Positions 55,695 through 61,934 of a stretch of DNA of 61,934 nucleotides are shown one piece after another. Each line of letters starts with the position of its first letter. Within the stretch, counting starts at the first letter, position 1. The translations under genes and the position numbers were made by a program. The stretch is from Hofstenia miamia (lineage: Eukaryota; Xenacoelomorpha; Acoela), in contig SCFE01000088.1 in the NCBI GenBank assembly GCA_004352715.1, positions 923,596 to 985,529 on the forward strand, in the 5' to 3' direction. The notes beneath the pieces were generated by a model, which did not search any database, was not told the DNA's origin, and was given only the letters and a program-made list of their open reading frames with translations.

Positions 55695-58008
55695 AGTATC
55701 CAATGTTGTCATACACATTCAATTCTCCATGACAGTTATGGTCGATTTTACAATGAATATTGATTGGGTAGGGGCTATTGCTATTCAATTCAAAATACTT
55801 GCAATTTCTTAAAGAAAAACCCTTTGTTAGGACATTTGACAGGTTTTATGTTTTGCTTAAGAAATAGGGTGTAATTAAAAGTAGAAGCACTGAATTTCAT
55901 GTAAAAATTCTAAACAACAAGTGGCTGCAGGAACTCTTGGGATGTGCAGAAAATTCAAAAAATTGCTCAAAAACATAATGGTAAATAGTTAAAAAGGGGG
56001 TATAATTCAATAATTATTTATATGGGTATAACTGCAGTTTTTTTTACCCCTGGCTGCCAAATCCAGAATTTCTAAAAAACACCTTTTTTCATATCAAAAT
56101 CAATAGAAAAGTGTAAAAAGTTATTAAAAAATTATCATTTATAGAAAACCATATATATCAAACTGGGACTTTCCTTACTACTAATGTTGCATATAACATA
56201 AAGCTTATAATAACTTACAACTAATGTTGAGGGTAGCACAGCTCTTTGAACACATCGAACTTTGCAAGTATAGTCACTTAAGTAATCTTCTCATTTAGAT
56301 TCCAGGTTATAGAAGCAGTTCCAAATTGCATTATATAATCTGCTACCTTTTGTTCATGTTTTGATAACATAGCATCAGATAACAGTGCAATGCATGATAT
56401 CTGCCAAAGTATTTCAATGCAATTAGAATTTCATAATTGCGGGAATCTAGCAAAACATATGCAAACTGCAAACTTTAATGCAAAATGTATGTGTTTCAAT
56501 CTTTATCACATTTTTATTTTAATACAAATTTAGAATATCTATTTTATAGTATATATTTACATTAAAAATATAAATTAGCTTTTCATACATTTATAATTGT
56601 CAAAAACAACATAAATGCAAGTTTTATGATTTTCTGGTAAAATATATTATGGGCGACTTCTTAAATAATAACATACAACATTCTTGTCAGAAAACTCTAA
56701 ATTTTACCCTAAGAAAAACCATGATGACTATTATCAGAACCTATCTGGTGTATTTGGTAATCTCATACGCATGCAATTTCCTCTGATTGTCTTCAATAGA
56801 TGGCGCACAGCAATTATAAATAGCACAGTTAATTTCAATATATTAAATTTATTAAGACCAGTTTTTAGCTATTCTGGATATATTTATGTTAGGAAAAAAG
56901 AGATGTAGACAATATTTTGTCGGAAACTTGACCTATTTTTTATGAAAACTTTACTATGTTATTCTTATTAGGTACTATACATAGACTTAGTAATCTTAAT
57001 AACAAACAGTCTTAAAATTACTAAGATTATTATTTAAAGTGATACTTAGTAAACTTACTAAAAATATTCTTAGGCTTATTAAGATTGTTGTAGAATGCTA
57101 GGGCTTAGTAAGTTTAATAAGTTTGTTATAGTATAAGGCTAAAAATAGAGATATTAGTATTATTTTTTAACCTGGGATATATAGGCTTCTTGGATTCGAC
57201 AGGGAAATTTCAGATTGTCGTGCTTCGGATATAGAAGAGTACAATATTTGATATTGCGCTCAAAATTTTACCAAAATACTTTCACAAAACGAGCTATTTA
57301 TAGAATTTTTCTTAAAATATCAGATTTTATAATGTACCCATTGGGTGCATATATTTCTTTGTAACGCAATAGTCACGATTATGAAATTTTCAACATTTCC
57401 ATTTATGATTAATTTCGAACCATCATTTGCAGGTTTAATAAACTGGTGATACATAACAAACATTTTTGTAAGGTTGTACACGTTTCTTGCCTTTTTATGT
57501 TAAACATGCTTCTATGGTGCTGTTAAAAATTCTGTTCTCTTTCTCAGACTTTCAAAAAAATATTTAGATCGAAGTAATATCAAATTTCGAGGTAAAAAGG
57601 ACATGGAAAAAATAGGTCTTTAGGTAAATCCAGTTAGTTTTATAAGGTTAAAGTTTGTATTTTTTATGAAAAAACCAACCTAGTAACTACCATAAATCTA
57701 CGTGTATAAGCAGCAGCCACCTCCACCATGTAGAAGCTGCACCCAAACTTTGAAGGCGGTTTCTTAGGTTAATTTTTTCCTTCCCATATACATTATCCAT
57801 TCATTTAGAAAACGTAATTTAACCAAAATTAATAAATCATCATTTGGTCTTTCTGAAATACATCTTTACTTCGGAACTTAGTGAGATGTTTGCAGATATA
57901 ACTTTAGACTCGAGGATTAATGGTACTTCTTACTAATGCATCTATTATTCTTTTTATTTGTTTTAGGTAGCAAGTGCCTGCTTCTATTATGTTGATATTA
58001 ATGTTTAC
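55695..58008. other. AT-rich noncoding stretch with CTTAGTAA cluster
   Basis: No gene I can support after the last element ORF. 56975-57130 has at least five copies of short CTTAGTAA / CTTACTAA / TTACTAAG words in both orientations. The right end of the Polinton-like element should lie somewhere in the first part of this stretch, but I see no terminal repeat. Confidence 0.5.
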
Positions 58009-58527
58009 ATATATATATATATATATATNNNNNNNNNNNNNNNNNNNNNNNNNNNNNNNNNNNNNNNNNNNNNNNNNNNNNNNNNNNNNNNNNNNNNNNN
58101 NNNNNNNNNNNNNNNNNNNNNNNNNNNNNNNNNNNNNNNNNNNNNNNNNNNNNNNNNNNNNNNNNNNNNNNNNNNNNNNNNNNNNNNNNNNNNNNNNNNN
58201 NNNNNNNNNNNNNNNNNNNNNNNNNNNNNNNNNNNNNNNNNNNNNNNNNNNNNNNNNNNNNNNNNNNNNNNNNNNNNNNNNNNNNNNNNNNNNNNNNNNN
58301 NNNNNNNNNNNNNNNNNNNNNNNNNNNNNNNNNNNNNNNNNNNNNNNNNNNNNNNNNNNNNNNNNNNNNNNNNNNNNNNNNNNNNNNNNNNNNNNNNNNN
58401 NNNNNNNNNNNNNNNNNNNNNNNNNNNNNNNNNNNNNNNNNNNNNNNNNNNNNNNNNNNNNNNNNNNNNNNNNNNNNNNNNNNNNNNNNNNNNNNNNNNN
58501 NNNNNNNNNNNNNNNNNNNNNNNNNNN

Positions 58528-58560
<33 letters not shown>
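58009..58560. repeat. (TA)n tracts around a 499-N gap
   Basis: TA repeats at 58009-58028 and 58529-58560 flank the gap 58029-58527. The right tract abuts the Penelope-like 3' end that follows. Confidence 0.9.
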
Positions 58561-58566
<6 letters not shown>

Positions 58567-59062
58567 TATTGTGCTCAATTTAATATTAACAGGTTTCGAT
58601 TCGAAAATCATCATCAGAATACAAAATTTGTGGAAATAATATTTACAATTACTACATTAAAATTTAATGATGTTTTAATTTTCATGCACTTTAAATATAT
58701 TTAATATACTCATATTACTTTGTTGCTTGTTCAATTATTGATCCTTGTTATGGTTCTTAATTATTAATTCTTCTATAATCTTTGTATTGGGTGTTCTCAT
58801 TATTATATTAAAATAGTTCTTTTTAGCATGATGTTGATGCATATATATTTCTGACATTTTAATGACCTGATAGATGTTCATTGATCCTAGGTACAAAATG
58901 GTTCTAAGTCTCAATGTAAAATTTATTTTTAATGGAACTATCACTATGAACAAATTGACGGTATGGCAATGGGATTACCATTATGTCATTCCATAGCTAG
59001 CTTTGCCATGGATATAATTGAAAAAGAAATTAATACAATAATGATTAATAAACCACTGGTAT
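58561..59062. mobile_element. Penelope-like fragments in opposite orientation
   Basis: The minus strand from 58955 down to 58561 has a C-terminal ORF piece (KKNYFNIIMRTPNTKIIEEL, 58953-58735) and the 3' noncoding end with a hammerhead-like motif, bordering (TA)n. The plus strand at 58944-59062 encodes YEQIDGMAMGLPLCHSIASF, the same reverse transcriptase block seen at about 18050 in the other element. The head-to-head join near 58945 parallels the structure at 16.9-19.6 kb, though sequence divergence is greater. From 59063 to 59504 nothing else is seen. Confidence 0.7.
58585..58625 (-). ncRNA. Hammerhead-ribozyme-like motif, Penelope-like type
   Basis: On the minus strand: CTGATGA (58617-58611), T, hairpin GATT-TTCG-AATC, then GAAAC (58597-58593) and CTGTTAATATTAAATT. 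Both core strands match the hammerhead consensus, apart from the extra T before stem II that all four copies in this window share. Confidence 0.6.
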
Positions 59063-59504
59063 ATTCAGAGGCCCAGCGAGAAAAAATATATGAGGGGGTG
59101 CATTAGCAAATTTGCTGCCCCTGTAAGAATTGCTAGGAGGATTGTTTCAGTTTATTTCTACAAACCTACTACAATCTTGATAGCCCATATAATAATTACC
59201 CAAATGAACAAAAATTACATAGGACATATACATGCATGCTTGATCATGGGAATATATTAAATTAAAAAATTTTAAATCTAGTACCTTTTAGTTTTCTTAA
59301 ATTGGGTTCACTGTTATTACATCTTTGCATAAGCACAACGAAATGTAGTAAATTATACTGACATAAGGTCTATATACATAGTAAATAAAAAACTAAGAGG
59401 GCGCAAGAATGTTTACAGTAATTGTGTAATGTTTAAAAAATCATTGTTTTTGATAAAAACAAATCAAAATGAATTGAAAACTGCTAATACAAATATAGAA
59501 GATA

Positions 59505-61934
59505 CTATTTTCTAAAAGCCACTCTCCGCTTCTTCAATTGTAACCATTGACCTATGGCTTTATCCATGTCCAACTTTTTTGATAAATCTTTTTCACAATA
59601 TAAAATCATAAGTTCTTCTAACCGATCATCTCCCATCATTGTTCTTAAGTGGTTCTTGATGATTTTGAGTTTGCTAAAAGAACGTTCATTAGAAGCAACT
59701 GCCACTGGTATGCATAACATAAATTCATATGCTTCAACAAGAAAAGGAAATATGTGACGCATTTTATGACAAACCATGGCAATGTCATTTACGGAATGGA
59801 CATCTTCTTTAAATGAAAGATTCATAAAAGTGCAATATTCTGAGAGCAATACAGATGCAGCAGGCTTCCTCATTTTTGGCGGATACATGTCAATAATTTG
59901 CTGCATTTCAAATTCTGTTGGGTTTTTCTTAAAAGAAGGTGAAAGTATTGATAACGGCTTAATCTTTTGAAAGAGAGCATTATATTCAATTTCCAATTCT
60001 TCAATATAGTTGTCTAATATCATATAAAAATGCTGTCGATAATAGGTATGGAATGTAGTGTTGGTAGCAGTTTGAGGACGCTCATCATATCTTTGAGGAA
60101 CTTTTCGTGGTCGGTGAAGCATTCTGAATTCTTCCTCAAAATTGATATCATATTTTTGAGAAATATTAATTGCTGCATAGATTTCATTGTTTATTTCATC
60201 CTCAGACCTCATACGTTTCAGTACTTGCAACAATGAAGCACCACACTCAAGAGCATAAAGTATATTAATGGTAGACGATTGCAATATTTTAATAAATGCA
60301 TTGCATTTAGTGAGAATATGCTTCATAAAGAAAAGAGATACAATGGTTTCAAATCTCATTAGCCTTTTATAAAGTCCATAAGAAGAATCTCTAGTTGCTC
60401 TATCCATATTAGTGTCATTGTGGATTTTAAAAAATACATCAGCAAAAACATCAAAGCTATCCAAAATAGCTGAAAGTGTTTCAACTCGGGCAGACCAACG
60501 TGTAGCACTAAGGTTCTTTGGATGAAGACGGCGTTCTTGCTCTCTTGCAAGACTTTCATTCAAAATTGCAAATCTTTTGGTACTACTTGTAGAAAAGACA
60601 AAAATTGATTGAAGAAACATTACAGGTATGCTCAACAAATATATTAGCTCGGTGAGCCAAGCAGGGTATGTATATAATTTCACGATCAATAATGGTAGAC
60701 AATTCCTTCTGAGCTCCATGATGTTTACCTGACATTGATGCGGTAAAATCATATGATTGAAATGACAATGCACACATATCAATTTCATGTTCATTAAGAG
60801 ATTTTATTATTGATTGAGCATGACCCAAACCAGATTTATCTTGAAGGCATCTAATAGATAACAGTCGTTCATTTGGAACCATGTCTTGAACATAGCGGAT
60901 TACTAAAGACAAACGATCTACATGTGATGCATCAGGAGTTGTATCCGCCATAATTCCAAAACTTGCAGATACTTTAATTTCATCTTGTATAATAGATACA
61001 AATTGGCTAGCCAATTTTCTCAGTCGAGAAATAAAATTACCAGACTCTCGATCATGACCTTGGAAAGCAAGCCCGTTTGCAGCAATTGTCAGTGTAGTAT
61101 CAAGCAGTGTGCTCACTATTAGTTTTGCCTCTGCAATCCCTTCTTCTTGGGCAATTACTAAACTCTTATTTCTAGAATCCATAAGTATATCAATATAGCC
61201 TCCTACATTTTGAAAAGCAATATAATCTTGAAGAGCACTGATGTGAGCAGAACAGGAGAAATGAACATCAAGTTTTCCTGGTCGACCACTTCCTCGGGAT
61301 TTCATTTTATCCCAAGTGCGCACACCATCACGAGAAAAAGCATAGTCTCTCATTTCATGGCCGGGTCCAGAAGGAAACAACATACAAACAAAACAGAAAA
61401 CTGCATCACGGTGTGGCGAATATTCTAGATGAGGATAGCTGTCATACCAAGTAGAAGAAAATTGACGACTGTGTTTCAAATTTGTAATTTCCTGATTTTT
61501 TGGATAATGAGCAAGTCTGGGTTGATAAGGACCTAATGAAATCAAATATGATTTTTGATTGTTTGACAGTAGTTCAGGTCTTAATGCAGGATCTTGACTA
61601 ACTACCGAAAATTCTGATTCTTCAACATCAGGGACTTCTGAAGAATGTTTAATCTCTATTTGCTCAAGAGCAGAGGAACATATAAGCGTAACATCATCTG
61701 AAAGAATTTTAGTATCCTGTGCTATCATTAAGGAATCATTAAATAATTGTTCCATTTCGTTTAATTTTCTAAAACTATTTGCTGAGGTTCTTTCAATTAC
61801 TCTAGTACAACTTTCAAGGCACCTGCGCAAGGCCTTCAAATATCCAATTACCTTGCAAGTCATACTCTCTAAACTTTCAGGCTTACTTAACAAATCTTCT
61901 TCCTGAGTCCGAATAACTTCATCAGAGCTGTCTG
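59505..61934 (-). pseudogene. hAT-family transposase, near complete, 5' end beyond window
   Basis: Two overlapping minus-strand frames make one transposase. The first (window edge to 60583) contains the TTF-type zinc-finger region (WYDSYPHLEYSPHRDAVFCF). The conserved domain with the first catalytic part follows (SFGIMADTTPDASHVDRLSL, CLAHRANIFVEHTCN). The second (to 59505) contains KRFAILNESL, SATRWSARVETL and the C-terminal dimerisation block NERSFSKLKIIKNHLRTMMG, ending at 59505. A frameshift with a small loss near 60600 separates them. The first frame is open to the window edge (DSSDEVIRTQEEDLLSKPES), so no start codon is visible. About 800 codons are present. Terminal repeats are not seen. 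Confidence 0.88.

Overview
This window looks like repeat-rich, AT-rich animal nuclear DNA, probably from an invertebrate. The evidence is animal-type repeats (Penelope-like, LINE, R4/Dong-like, Ty3/gypsy-like, hAT and Maverick/Polinton), an animal-type calcineurin B copy, and GT-AG introns. There is no prokaryotic gene layout, and I cannot name the species. About 6 kb is runs of N. Four gaps are exactly 1,000 N, so they are placeholder sizes. Five single-N joins also occur, three of them between near-duplicate sequences.

Layout. 1-4.7 kb: a tandem repeat, a broken LINE reverse transcriptase, and a Penelope-like 3' end with a hammerhead-ribozyme-like motif. 7.0-9.9 kb: an internally deleted R4/Dong-like retrotransposon sitting between TAA repeats. 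10.8-16.5 kb: LINE and mariner-like remnants, plus one open coiled-coil exon (11.5-12.4 kb) that may belong to a host gene. 16.9-19.6 kb: a young Penelope-like element with an inverted partial copy of itself and hammerhead-like motifs in both copies. 21.0-22.2 kb: a LINE remnant. 23.4-23.9 kb: a possible small two-exon host gene. 26.1-26.5 kb: a calcineurin B retrocopy lacking the third EF-hand. 27.8-34.0 kb: LTR sequence and a gypsy-like element with gag, protease and integrase but no reverse transcriptase, followed by an unrecognised extra ORF. 38.5-42.9 kb: a near-perfect inverted repeat with 1.94-kb arms.

43.9-55.7 kb holds the most notable item, a degraded Maverick/Polinton (adintovirus-like) element. 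I recognise a packaging ATPase, a probable double-jelly-roll capsid protein, the chromodomain end of an integrase, a protein-primed family B DNA polymerase and an adenain-type protease. A divergently transcribed zinc-ribbon/phospholipase A2-like protein and several element-specific ORFs are also present. Almost every gene start is preceded by the same pyrimidine tract plus TATATA box placed a few bases before the ATG, which looks like a shared promoter code. Most of the genes carry stops or frameshifts, so this copy is a fossil.

58.5-59.1 kb has further Penelope-like fragments, again with opposed orientations and a hammerhead-like motif. 59.5 kb to the window edge is a nearly complete hAT transposase gene with one disruption. 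Confident host genes are few, and the window is mainly a graveyard of mobile elements.
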